A stretch of 8,411 bases of DNA from Chloroflexota bacterium (GCA_027625225.1 JAQBWG010000069.1:1-8411), one strand, 5' to 3'. Counted from the stretch's first letter, positions 1 through 7,078 are shown. Made by a program: numbers and translations. The notes: generated by a model not told the origin, from the sequence alone.

Positions 1-28
1 CGAGTATGGCGAGCGTATGGGTTTTCAT
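1..28 (-). CDS. Start of a probable exported protein, cut by window edge
   Basis: Only nine full codons are visible, reading M-K-T-H-T-L-A-I-L from an ATG at 28-26. A lysine near the start followed by a hydrophobic run is how Sec signal peptides begin, so an exported or lipid-anchored protein is likely. It lies 48 bases downstream of the lipoprotein gene on the same strand. Its spacer resembles the spacer in front of that lipoprotein gene, which supports this start and hints at a related or duplicated gene. No strong Shine-Dalgarno is visible; CTGGA just upstream is weak. Function cannot be told. Confidence 0.4.
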
Positions 29-76
29 GGCGTCCAGCCTATAACGCGATGGCGGATGGCGCCAGGTGTTTGGGGG

Positions 77-478
77 TTAGTTGGTGACGGCGAAGGCGCG
101 GCTGGTGGATTCGTGGCGGATGCAGTCGGCGGTGGTTTGGACGCGCCAGAAGTAGATGGTTTCGACGAGGTCGTTGCGGGCATGTATGGTGAGGCGAGTG
201 TCTTGCACGACGTGGGTTTCGCCGCCGAGGGCGCGCTGACGGTTGCTGACGCGCTCGATGGTGACGAGGTAGTTGACGGTTTCCTGACGGGAAGTTATGG
301 GGTTCCAGGAGAGGGTGACACTGTCGCCGTTGCGAAATACGGCTCCTTCGCGGGGATTTTCGAGCTTGATGCCGGTGCCTTGTGCGTGGGTTGCGCAGAC
401 ATTGGGGTCGGACGGGGAGCAGGCGGTGAGGAAGAAGAGGGCGAGGGAGAGAGCGGCGAAGGAGCAAAGGCGGGTCAT
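77..478 (-). CDS. Small lipoprotein with a fibronectin-III-like domain
   Basis: A 133-residue protein. Residues 1-19 form a signal peptide (basic R3, hydrophobic core AALSLALFFL) ending in the lipobox L-T-A-C, so C20 should be the lipidated first residue of the mature protein, anchored on the outer face of the membrane. Residues about 37-133 look like a beta-sandwich of the fibronectin III/Ig type: a P-x-x-G-A-x-F turn, VTLSWNP near 54-60, NYLVTIERV near 69-77 and YFWRVQT near 109-115. C28 and C119 could form a disulfide. The frame stays open far upstream inside trkH, but the ATG at 478 is chosen because it gives the signal peptide directly. It follows trkH by 47 bases and is probably co-transcribed. 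No specific family or partner was recognised; a binding or envelope role is a guess. Confidence 0.8.
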   Translation of the reverse strand: MTRLCSFAALSLALFFLTACSPSDPNVCATHAQGTGIKLENPREGAVFRNGDSVTLSWNPITSRQETVNYLVTIERVSNRQRALGGETHVVQDTRLTIHARNDLVETIYFWRVQTTADCIRHESTSRAFAVTN

Positions 479-525
479 AGCGTCAGGGTACTGCGGCCAG
501 CGGGACGGGGCTAGGCGTTTGGGGG

Positions 526-1968
526 CTAGCCGATGGCGAGCTCGGATTCGGGAAGCTCGGCGAGGGGCTGCTTGGCGTGCTGGGCGAGGGAGTGCGCGAG
601 GGTGAGGGGGCCGAGCCGTCCTATGAACATGAGGATGAGGATGGTGAGTTTGCCGGCAAGGGAGAGCCCGGGGGTGATGCCGGTGGAGAGTCCGACGGTT
701 GAGCCAGCGGATACGACTTCGAAGAGGATGAGTTGGAACGGAAGCCCGTCGGTGATGATGAGGGTGAAGGATGCGATGAGAATGATGAGTGCAAAGAGGG
801 CGGCGATGGCGCCAGCCTGGTAGACGACACGGTGTCCGATACGGCGTCCGAAGACGGAGGCGTGCTCGACGCCGCGGATGGAGGCGATGGTGGCCAGAAC
901 GAGGATGGCGAAGGTGGAGACTTTGATGCCTCCGGCAGTGGAGCCGGTGGCTCCGCCGATGTACATGAGGGCGATCTGGATGAACCGGGTTTCTTCGCGG
1001 GTGTCTTCGGCATGGATGGTATCGAATCCGGCAGTACGGGCAGTGACGGACTGGAAGGCGGCGTTGGCGATTTTGTCGGGGACGCTTATGTCGCGGAAGG
1101 TGAGGGGGTTGTTGTATTCGAATATGAAGATGGTGACGAATCCGAAGACGAGGAGGAAGGCGGTGGTGGTGAGGACGATGCGGGTGTTGATGCTGAATGC
1201 TTTCCAGCGCCATTTGGTGAGGGTGTCGAAGAGGACGAGCATGCCGAGTCCACCGGCGATGATGACGGTGGAGGTGAGGGTGATGAAGATGATGTCGTGC
1301 TCGAAGGCGATGAGGCTGGATCCCTGACGGAAGATGTCGAATCCGGCGTTGTTGAAGCTGGATACGGCGTGGAATATTCCGAGACGGACGGGGTGGTCGA
1401 GGTCGTAGCGGCTGGATAGCAGATAGGAAATGGCGAGGCCGTCAATGAGTTCGATGACGATGGTGGCGATGACGATGAGAAGGACGAGTCCGCCGACGCT
1501 ACGGGCGCGGGAGATGCCGATGGTTTCTTTGACCATGAAACGGTCGCGGAGGGAGACGGACCGGCCGAGAATGATAAGAATAAACATGGAGGCGGTCATG
1601 ACTCCGAGTCCGCCTATCTGAATGAGGCCGAGAATGACGTACTGGCCGAAAACGCTCCAACTGGCGGTGTCCACAACTTCGAGGCCGGTGACGGTGACGG
1701 CGGAGGTGGATGTGAAGAACGCGGTGATGAAGCTCCATTCGGTGTCCGGCTGACGGGATGCGGGCAAGGAGAGGAGGACGGTGCCAATGGCGATGAGCAG
1801 TGCGAATCCCAGGATGATGCCGCTGACGCCGAGGGTTTTGGGCGGCTTGGGGATGTGCTTGCTGAGGTTGATGACGCGGGTGTAGGGGCGATGGACGGGG
1901 ATGGTGCGTGTCGTGCGTTCTACTTTACGAGGTTCCATGTCTTCAGGGGTGCCTGAGTCCGTATTCAT
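526..1968 (-). CDS. TrkH/KtrB-family potassium uptake subunit
   Basis: Integral membrane, ion-conducting subunit of a Trk/Ktr potassium transporter (480 residues, normal KtrB size). A hydrophilic basic N-terminus (about 1-45) precedes four M1-P-M2 repeats. Their filter loops are visible as TVTGL (glycine 95), SSFNNAGFDIF (glycine 209), SVTARTAGF (glycine 314) and SAGSTVGLSTG (glycine 426). The glycine/serine-rich segment GGATGSTAGGIKV at 338-350 matches the gating-loop region of the third repeat. KtrB/TrkH normally needs a cytoplasmic NAD/ATP-binding RCK partner (KtrA/TrkA), and none is in view. The start is uncertain: the ATG at 1968 is chosen. An in-frame TTG at 1974 adds two residues, and the ATG at 1938 would drop twelve. 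No start has a good ribosome site. It lies 18 bases after yggT, in the same transcription unit. Confidence 0.93.
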   Translation of the reverse strand: MNTDSGTPEDMEPRKVERTTRTIPVHRPYTRVINLSKHIPKPPKTLGVSGIILGFALLIAIGTVLLSLPASRQPDTEWSFITAFFTSTSAVTVTGLEVVDTASWSVFGQYVILGLIQIGGLGVMTASMFILIILGRSVSLRDRFMVKETIGISRARSVGGLVLLIVIATIVIELIDGLAISYLLSSRYDLDHPVRLGIFHAVSSFNNAGFDIFRQGSSLIAFEHDIIFITLTSTVIIAGGLGMLVLFDTLTKWRWKAFSINTRIVLTTTAFLLVFGFVTIFIFEYNNPLTFRDISVPDKIANAAFQSVTARTAGFDTIHAEDTREETRFIQIALMYIGGATGSTAGGIKVSTFAILVLATIASIRGVEHASVFGRRIGHRVVYQAGAIAALFALIILIASFTLIITDGLPFQLILFEVVSAGSTVGLSTGITPGLSLAGKLTILILMFIGRLGPLTLAHSLAQHAKQPLAELPESELAIG

Positions 1969-1986
1969 AGTCAAATAATGAGTGCC

Positions 1987-2244
1987 TTAGCCGAGTAGCG
2001 CAGCTACCAGGAACCGTTGTAGCAGCACGAGGATGACGATGACAACGACAGGTGAGGCGTCGAATGCTCCGAAAGTAGGCAGGATACGGCGTACGGGGCT
2101 CAGGATGGGTTCGGTGATGTTGATGAGGAATATCATGTAGGGGTTTTCGGGGTCGCGGACGAACCAGGATGCGAACGAGCGCGCGATGATGGATATCATA
2201 AGTACCCAAGTTAAAATCCAGATGAAGTATCCGATGAAGGTCAA
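1987..2244 (-). CDS. YggT family membrane protein
   Basis: An 85-residue protein with two membrane helices (about 4-24 and 65-83) separated by the family core: NPYMIFLINITEPILSPVRR at 34-53, then FDASPVVVIVILVLLQRF, both typical of YggT/Ycf19 proteins. The molecular role is not settled; relatives are linked to cell division, membrane and chloroplast organisation and often lie beside proC, as here. The only start that keeps the whole first helix is a TTG at 2244, three bases after the proC stop. A G-run (GGGGG) about ten bases upstream inside proC can serve as ribosome site. Tight spacing indicates translational coupling to proC. An internal ATG at codon 16 would destroy helix 1 and is less likely. 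Confidence 0.88.
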   Translation of the reverse strand: MTFIGYFIWILTWVLMISIIARSFASWFVRDPENPYMIFLINITEPILSPVRRILPTFGAFDASPVVVIVILVLLQRFLVAALLG

Positions 2245-2247
2245 GGT

Positions 2248-3051
2248 TTAGCTGCCCCCAAGCTGCTTGGACTTTTCGAAGGCGGCCACGACGGCGTCGA
2301 TGACGGCGCGGCGGAAGCCGGCGTTTTCGAGGGCGCGAAGGGCTTCGGCGGTGGTGCCGCCGGGCGAGGTGACCATGTCGCGCATGGTGGCGGGGTGCTT
2401 GCCGGTCTCTTTGACCATCTGGGCGGAGCCGAGGACGGTCTGGATGGCGAGGGTGCGGGCCATGTCGCGGGTCATGCCCATGTAGACGCCAGCGTCTATG
2501 AGGGCTTCGATGAAGAGGAAGACGTAGGCGGGACCGCTGGCGCTGAGGGCGGTGGACATGTCTATGAGCTTTTCGTCGTTGACGCGCAGTTCGGTGCCCA
2601 GTGTGGCAAGCATTTTTTTGGTGGCGTCGAGGGCGGTTTGGGGTACGACAGGGGTGGCCGTCCAGACGGTCATACCAGCGCCTATCTGGGCGGGTGTGTT
2701 GGGCATGATGCGGATGATGGCGTCGGTGCCGAGGCCTTTGCTAAGGGTTTCGATGCGGGCGCCGGCGATGATGGAGGCGACGGTCTGCCCCTTGGCGAGG
2801 AGTTTTTTGAGTCCGGGCATGACGTCGCCGAGGTTCTGGGGTTTGACCGCAAGCACGACCAGGTCGGCACCTTCGACGATGGTTTCGGCATTCGCCTCGA
2901 CACGGATACCGTGGGTGCCTGTGAGGTGCTTACGCCGAGCTTCGACAGGCTCGCTGACGGCGATGTCGGCAGGCGCAGCGAGGTTGGCGCGGAGTAGGCC
3001 CGCGATGATGGATTCGCCCATGATGCCGCCGCCTATGAATGCTATTTTCAT
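2248..3051 (-). CDS. proC: Pyrroline-5-carboxylate reductase
   Basis: Catalyses the last step of proline synthesis in the cytoplasm: NAD(P)H-dependent reduction of 1-pyrroline-5-carboxylate to L-proline. At 267 residues it has the usual family length. The N-terminal Rossmann fold shows the dinucleotide loop IGGGIMG at 6-12 and LAVKPQ at 67-72. RIMPNTP at 114-120 and SASGPAYVF at 170-178 are family signatures, and TSPGGTTAEALRALE at 228-242 is the C-terminal substrate/dimer signature (PROSITE P5CR type). The ATG at 3051 follows AGGGTG with seven bases spacing and starts exactly at the Rossmann strand MKIAFIGG. It lies 66 bases downstream of pdxA and three bases upstream of yggT, a common proC-yggT arrangement. 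Confidence 0.97.
   Translation of the reverse strand: MKIAFIGGGIMGESIIAGLLRANLAAPADIAVSEPVEARRKHLTGTHGIRVEANAETIVEGADLVVLAVKPQNLGDVMPGLKKLLAKGQTVASIIAGARIETLSKGLGTDAIIRIMPNTPAQIGAGMTVWTATPVVPQTALDATKKMLATLGTELRVNDEKLIDMSTALSASGPAYVFLFIEALIDAGVYMGMTRDMARTLAIQTVLGSAQMVKETGKHPATMRDMVTSPGGTTAEALRALENAGFRRAVIDAVVAAFEKSKQLGGS
2936..2953. repeat. REP-like palindrome inside proC
   Basis: CGAGC (2936-2940) and GCTCG (2949-2953) flank TTCGACAG. The word GAGCCTGTCGAAGC on the minus strand resembles a short palindromic repeat common between genes in many bacterial genomes. Here it is in frame and encodes S-E-P-V-E-A-R of the Rossmann fold, so it may simply be coding sequence. Confidence 0.25.
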
Positions 3052-3117
3052 CGGGTGTCACCCTGTGTGTACATGCTGTATCCAGATAACGATTGAAGCA
3101 TAGGTTTGGTGTGTTCG

Positions 3118-4125
3118 CTAGGTGAGTCGTGACTCGCTGGCGAGTAATGCTGCGACGCGCAGGGCTTCGAGCATGCTTTTGTGGTCGGCGATGTTCTTGC
3201 CCGCGATGTCGAAGGCGGTGCCGTGGTCGACGGAGGTGCGGATGAAAGGCAGACCGAGGTTGATGGCGATGCTAAGGGCCCAGTTGTGCACCTTGGTGGG
3301 GATGTGCCCCTGGTCGTGATACATGGCGAGGACGACGTCGTACTTGCCGCCGATGGCTAGCGGGAAGAGGGTGTCGGAAGGGACGGGGCCGGCGGCGTCG
3401 ATACCCTGTGCGAGGGCTTGCTCGATGGCGGGCCGAATATGCTTGGCCTCTTCATCTCCGAGCAGGCCGCCGTCCGATGCGTGGGGGTTGAGGGCGGCGA
3501 CGCCGATGCGGGGTTTGGGGAAGCCCCAGCGGACGAAATGGTCGTGGGTGAGTTTGATATTGGCGAAGACGTTGTCTTTGGTGACGAAGTCGGGCGCATG
3601 GCGCAGGGACTTGTGGGTGGTGAGGTGGACGACGCGCAGTTGCTCGGCGACGAGCATGGTGGCGACGTGGGTGGAGTTGGTCTGGCGCTGGAATATCTCC
3701 ATGTGGCCGATGTCTTTGTATCCGGCCATTCTGCAGGCTTCTTTGTTGATGGGCGCGGTAGAGATGGCCTGTATCTTGCCCGCGGCGGCCAGCTCACCTG
3801 CTTTAAGTATCCATTCGACGGAGGCTTTGCCCGCTTGGGCGGAGAGCTTGCCGGGCTGAATGGAGGCGTAGTCGAGGTTTTCGAGGTCGAGGACGGCGAC
3901 GGCGCCGTTGTCCCATGACAGGTCTTCGAAGGCATGGGCGACGCGGGTTTTGGCTTTGGAGCCGGACTGCTGGAGGGCGACGTCGAGCGCGGCGGCGCTG
4001 CCGACGACGAAGGGCCGGGTGCGGGCGAGGACGTCTTTGTCCACGATGGCTTTGGCCGTGACTTCGGGGCCGACGCCCGCGGGGTCGCCCATGGTTACGG
4101 CGATGATTGGTTTGTTGCCGGACAC
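3118..4125 (-). CDS. pdxA: PdxA-family 4-phospho-hydroxy-acid dehydrogenase
   Basis: NAD-dependent, metal-dependent oxidative decarboxylase of the PdxA fold (335 residues, normal length). Visible signatures are TMGDPAGVGPEV at 11-22, STAPINKEA at 122-130, GHMEIF at 140-145, LNPHASDGG at 212-220, MYHDQG at 268-273 and FIRTSVDHGTAFDIAGK at 294-310. By comparison with E. coli PdxA, the divalent-metal histidines should be H141, H194 or H196, and H270. Classic PdxA oxidises 4-phosphohydroxy-L-threonine in pyridoxal phosphate synthesis. PdxA2 relatives act on 4-phospho-D-threonate or D-erythronate. The post-motif segment GHIPTKV after MYHDQ differs from the E. coli enzyme and looks more PdxA2-like, so the exact substrate is open; no sugar-acid kinase gene is nearby to settle it. 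It starts with GTG preceded by a strong GGAGGA. First gene of its transcription unit. Confidence 0.93.
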   Translation of the reverse strand: MSGNKPIIAVTMGDPAGVGPEVTAKAIVDKDVLARTRPFVVGSAAALDVALQQSGSKAKTRVAHAFEDLSWDNGAVAVLDLENLDYASIQPGKLSAQAGKASVEWILKAGELAAAGKIQAISTAPINKEACRMAGYKDIGHMEIFQRQTNSTHVATMLVAEQLRVVHLTTHKSLRHAPDFVTKDNVFANIKLTHDHFVRWGFPKPRIGVAALNPHASDGGLLGDEEAKHIRPAIEQALAQGIDAAGPVPSDTLFPLAIGGKYDVVLAMYHDQGHIPTKVHNWALSIAINLGLPFIRTSVDHGTAFDIAGKNIADHKSMLEALRVAALLASESRLT

Positions 4126-4131
4126 GTGCGT

Positions 4132-4137
4132 TCCTCC
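4132..4137 (-). promoter_or_regulatory. Strong ribosome binding site that fixes the GTG start of pdxA
   Basis: GGAGGA on the minus strand, six bases before the GTG at 4125. It is the best Shine-Dalgarno in the window and decides the non-ATG start. The resulting protein begins directly with the PdxA N-terminal strand. Confidence 0.8.
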
Positions 4138-4145
4138 AACCTGCG

Positions 4146-4176
4146 TAGCTATCTGAGCATTATACTCCGATAGCTA
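4146..4176 (-). promoter_or_regulatory. pdxA-operon promoter with a 31-bp dyad around the -10 box
   Basis: A perfect TATAAT lies at 4164-4159 on the minus strand, 33 bases before the pdxA start codon. The -35 region is weak (best TTCGTG at an 18-base gap). The -10 box is the centre of an inverted repeat: TAGCTATC (4146-4153) and GATAGCTA (4169-4176) are perfect 8-bp arms, followed inward by one mismatch and a further GAG/CTC pair. A symmetric sequence centred on a promoter element suggests a repressor operator. A transcript starting about 4152 would contain only one arm, so an RNA hairpin is less likely. The promoter call is fairly sure; the operator role is inferred. Confidence 0.65.
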
Positions 4177-4212
4177 GGAGAACACGAAGACCTCGGCAGT
4201 CGAGGGAGGGAT

Positions 4213-4247
4213 AAAAACCAAGGGGGCGGCCATTCGGCCGCCCCCTT
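4213..4247 (-). terminator. Rho-independent terminator closing the nrd unit
   Basis: A perfect 12-bp stem (4220-4231 with 4236-4247, GC-rich G5/C5 arms and a four-base loop) is followed on the minus strand by GG and five T residues (4217-4213). The T-run is only on the minus side, so it ends transcription arriving from nrdJ and the small membrane gene, 23 bases after the latter's stop codon, and insulates the pdxA promoter. Confidence 0.92.
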
Positions 4248-4269
4248 CTTGTGTTTCGTTGGGATTGTC

Positions 4270-4545
4270 CTACATCCGTTGCAGGTAGTAATAGGTTTTC
4301 CTGAAAGCTGCAATACTTAATGTGAGCAGTGTTACCAATCCTATTATTGATACTACTAACGCAAATGGCAGAGCCGCGGGAGCTAGCAATCCTTGGAGTC
4401 CGTAGACAGCTTGTTCAAACTTGTCATGTAGTTGAACCAAGCTGTTAGCCAGCCACCCGACAAATGCCATAAGCATCAACAAGGCCAAAACTGCTGAGAT
4501 GAAGACAGCAAACCAAGTCCAGTACTGTGAGTCGCTATTTCTCAT
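4270..4545 (-). CDS. Orphan small two-helix membrane protein
   Basis: A 91-residue protein of unrecognised family. Two long hydrophobic helices (about 9-33, WFAVFISAVLALLMLMAFVGW, and 56-80) are joined by a roughly 22-residue polar loop (HDKFEQAVYG). The tail FRKTYYYLQRM is basic and tyrosine-rich. The positive C-terminus suggests both ends are inside and the loop outside. The ATG at 4545 has a good ribosome site, GAGGAAG, seven bases upstream. It starts 21 bases after the nrdJ stop and lies just before the terminator, so it is probably the last gene of the nrd unit. Its base composition is visibly AT-richer than the genes on both sides, which may mean weak conservation or recent arrival. No function can be assigned. 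Confidence 0.72.
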   Translation of the reverse strand: MRNSDSQYWTWFAVFISAVLALLMLMAFVGWLANSLVQLHDKFEQAVYGLQGLLAPAALPFALVVSIIGLVTLLTLSIAAFRKTYYYLQRM

Positions 4546-4566
4546 TGTGAATCTTCCTCTCTACCT

Positions 4567-6984
4567 CTAGTCGCATTTGGAGTAGCCGCAGGAGAGGCAG
4601 CGGAGGCAGCCTTCCTGGGCGGCAAGCACGGCGGTGCACTCAGGGCAGGTCTGGCCTATGACGGGCCGGGCTGCGTGCTCGGAAGCGCCGTTGCCGTTCA
4701 TCTCGACAGATGCGGCGAACAGGCCGGGCTGGACGGTGGTGTCGTCGCCCGCAGTGACTGCCTTAACCGGCGTAGAGGAGGGTAGCTTGCCCTGGGCCTG
4801 CTTTTCAAGGTGGCGGGCCAGGACGATGGACACGGCGTCGGGCGTGGAGCGGACGAGGGTGCCGCCTTCCCAGACGGGGTCGCAGGTGATGCCGCGAAGC
4901 TGCTCGACGACCTGGTCGGGGTCGATGCCGGAGCGCAGGGCGAGGGAGACGAGGCGGGAGACGGCCTCCAGTTGGGCGGAATCACAGCCGCCGGCTTTGC
5001 CGAGGGCGGTGAACAGCTCGAAGGGGTGGCCGGACTCGTCGAAGTTCACGGTCACGTACATATTGCCGTGGCCGGTGCGGATGCGGTCGGTGATGCCAGT
5101 GACGGTGGCCGGTCGCTGTCGCGGCTGCAGGTGGTGGCCGGTGTCGGAGACTTCGGCGACGGCGGTTGCGCCTTCTTTGGCTTGCGAGCCTGCGGTGAGG
5201 ACTTCCTTTTCGCGGCTGCCGGAACGATAGACGGTGATGCCCTTGCAGCCGAGTTCCCAGGCCAGCTCGTAGGCGGTCTGGACGTCCTCGATGGTGGCCG
5301 AGTTGGGGAAGTTGATGGTCTTGGAGATGCCGGAGTCTACGCTCTCCTGGAAGGCGCCCTGCATGCGGACGTGCCATTCGGGGGAGATTTCGCCCGCGGT
5401 GACGAAGACGCGCTTGGCCCAATCGGGAACGTCGTCGCGGTCCTGGATGGAGCCGCCGTCGGCGAGGAACTTCATGAGGTCGTCGGAGTAGAAGCCTTCT
5501 TCGCGGGCGACCTTGGAGAAGGTTTTGTCCACGTAGATGAGGCTCTCGCCGCCGAGGATGTTGTGCTTGTGGTAGGAGAGCGAGAAGGCGGGCTCGCAGC
5601 CGCTGGAGCAGCCGGCAATCATGGAGATGGTGCCGGTGGGTGCGACGGTGAGGCGGCAGGCGTTGCGCATCTTGGGCTGGCCGGGGGCGTCGTACTTGCT
5701 GCCTTTGAAGGCGGGGAAGACGCCGCGGGACTCGGCGAGTTCGGTGGACATGGAGTCGGACTCGTCGCGGATGAACTTCATGACCTTGCGGCCCAGCTCG
5801 ACGCCTTGTTCGGAGTCGTAGGGGATGCGCATCATCATGAGCATGTCGGCGAAGCCCATGATGCCGAGGCCTATCTTGCGGGTGGACTTGGTCATCTTCT
5901 CAATCTTGTCCACGGAGTAGGCGTTGGCGTCGATGACGTTGTCGAGGAAGCGGGTGGTGGTTCGTACCACGTCGCGGAGGCGGGCCCAGTCTATGGTGGG
6001 TACACCGTCGGTCTCGACAAGGAAGTTGGCGAGGTTGATGGAGCCGAGGTTGCAGGACTCGTAGGGCAACAGGGGCTGCTCACCGCAAGGGTTGGTGGCG
6101 GTCATGGGGCCGATGTTGTTGAGGGTGGGGTTGTCACGGTTGACGGCGTCGAGGAATATCATGCCGGGCTCGCCGTTGCGCCAGGCGCCGTTGACGATTT
6201 TGGCGAAGACTTCACGGGCGTCGAGCCTGTCGGTGACTTCGCCTGTCTTGGGATCGCGGAGTTCGTAGTCGGTGCCTTCTTTGACGGCGGTCATGAATTC
6301 GTCGGAGGCGCCGACGGAGATGTTGAAGTTGTGTATCTGTCCCTCGACCTGTTTGCAGTCAATGAATTCGAGGATGTCGGGGTGATGCACGTCCATGACG
6401 GCCATGTTGGCGCCGTCGCGCTTACCGCCCTGGGTGACGAGGGTGGAGACGGAGGAGAGGTGGCGCAGGACGGCGATGGGGCCGCAGGCTTTGCCGTGGG
6501 TGGTGGCGATGGGCGCACCCTTGGGCCGGATGCCGGAGAGGGAGAAGCCGGTGCCGCCGCCGAACTTTTGGACCATGGCGGCTTCTTTGGCGGTGGTCAT
6601 GATGCTTTCCATGCTGTCGTCGAGGCCGATGACGAAGCAGGCGGAGAGTGTGCCCGCCCCGGTGCCGGCGTTCATGAGGGTAGGGGAGTTGGGTACGAAG
6701 TCGAGTGTGGACATGACGTCGAAGAACTGTTCTTCGGCTTCTTTGGCGTCGGTATCGGTGCCGTAGAGCAACTCGGGCTGGGCGATGGCCTTGGCGACGC
6801 GGCGAATCATGCCTTCGGGCGTCTCGGTGACCTCGCCCTTTTTGTTGCGGCGCAGGTAGCGTTTGTTGAGGACGACCCTGGCGTTTTCCGACAGGAGGTC
6901 TTCGACGGTCTTGCGCTCGGTGTCACCGGCATGGCCGATGTTGACAGTGCCGGTGGTTTGAATCTTGGTTTCTTTCGTGGTCAT
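4567..6984 (-). CDS. nrdJ: Vitamin B12-dependent (class II) ribonucleoside-diphosphate reductase
   Basis: Reduces ribonucleotides to deoxyribonucleotides for DNA synthesis, generating the active-site thiyl radical with adenosylcobalamin, hence oxygen-independent. 805 residues. The N-terminal reductase domain spans about 24-95. The catalytic barrel shows NSPTLMNAG (99-107), SACFVIG with C116, FGGGTGFSLSGIRPKG (141-156), NPCGE (298-302; N298, thiyl cysteine C300, E302), ESCNLGSINL with C311 (partner of C116 in the redox disulfide) and APTGTISMIAGCSSGCEP (448-465). A C-terminal TSCPD-type region (about 625-730) leads to a cysteine-rich tail C780-x2-C783, C793-x2-C796-x2-C799, C804, likely the shuttle that re-reduces the active site. 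No separate ATP-cone precedes the N domain. The ATG at 6984 has GGGAGAG upstream. It has its own promoter and lies 127 bases after nrdR. Confidence 0.97.
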   Translation of the reverse strand: MTTKETKIQTTGTVNIGHAGDTERKTVEDLLSENARVVLNKRYLRRNKKGEVTETPEGMIRRVAKAIAQPELLYGTDTDAKEAEEQFFDVMSTLDFVPNSPTLMNAGTGAGTLSACFVIGLDDSMESIMTTAKEAAMVQKFGGGTGFSLSGIRPKGAPIATTHGKACGPIAVLRHLSSVSTLVTQGGKRDGANMAVMDVHHPDILEFIDCKQVEGQIHNFNISVGASDEFMTAVKEGTDYELRDPKTGEVTDRLDAREVFAKIVNGAWRNGEPGMIFLDAVNRDNPTLNNIGPMTATNPCGEQPLLPYESCNLGSINLANFLVETDGVPTIDWARLRDVVRTTTRFLDNVIDANAYSVDKIEKMTKSTRKIGLGIMGFADMLMMMRIPYDSEQGVELGRKVMKFIRDESDSMSTELAESRGVFPAFKGSKYDAPGQPKMRNACRLTVAPTGTISMIAGCSSGCEPAFSLSYHKHNILGGESLIYVDKTFSKVAREEGFYSDDLMKFLADGGSIQDRDDVPDWAKRVFVTAGEISPEWHVRMQGAFQESVDSGISKTINFPNSATIEDVQTAYELAWELGCKGITVYRSGSREKEVLTAGSQAKEGATAVAEVSDTGHHLQPRQRPATVTGITDRIRTGHGNMYVTVNFDESGHPFELFTALGKAGGCDSAQLEAVSRLVSLALRSGIDPDQVVEQLRGITCDPVWEGGTLVRSTPDAVSIVLARHLEKQAQGKLPSSTPVKAVTAGDDTTVQPGLFAASVEMNGNGASEHAARPVIGQTCPECTAVLAAQEGCLRCLSCGYSKCD

Positions 6985-7031
6985 ATCTCTTACTCTCCCT
7001 GTTTCATCATAGCTCGTTTGGATGTGCCGCC

Positions 7032-7078
7032 GTAATTTTTATAGTCGGCTATCCGTTATACCACACTTCAGAACATGT
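7032..7078 (-). promoter_or_regulatory. Candidate tandem NrdR boxes at the nrdJ promoter
   Basis: Compared with the published NrdR-box consensus acaCwAtATaTwGtgt, box 1 (7078-7063, ACATGTTCTGAAGTGT) matches 10 of 16 and keeps the outer ACA...GTGT arms. Box 2 (7047-7032, CGACTATAAAAATTAC) matches 9 of 16 and keeps the left core aCTATA. They are exactly 31 bp apart, the spacing known for NrdR box pairs. Box 1 lies between -35 and -10, box 2 at the predicted start. Each box alone is weak; spacing, position and the upstream nrdR gene carry the call. Confidence 0.5.

Noticed and set aside
479..1213. N-terminal extension of the lipoprotein frame into trkH
   Set aside because: The extension is His/Arg/Pro-rich antiframe sequence inside trkH; the ATG at 478 gives a perfect lipoprotein signal peptide.
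733..1419. Plus-strand open frame opposite trkH, rich in Asp/Glu/Gly
   Set aside because: Shadow of the hydrophobic codons of trkH; no ribosome site or recognisable domain.
3048..3074. Eight-codon leader frame whose TGA overlaps the proC ATG
   Set aside because: No ribosome site of its own. Such short frames arise by chance, and proC already has a well placed AGGGTG.
4810..7035. Very long plus-strand open frame opposite nrdJ (741 codons)
   Set aside because: It is antisense to a clear nrdJ, with a Gly/Ala/Asp/Val-rich translation and no domains. High GC and codon bias of the real gene remove stops on the other strand.
6985..7060. Cobalamin riboswitch in front of nrdJ
   Set aside because: The predicted leader is only about 60 bases and shows no obvious B12-box fold; a full cobalamin riboswitch needs far more.
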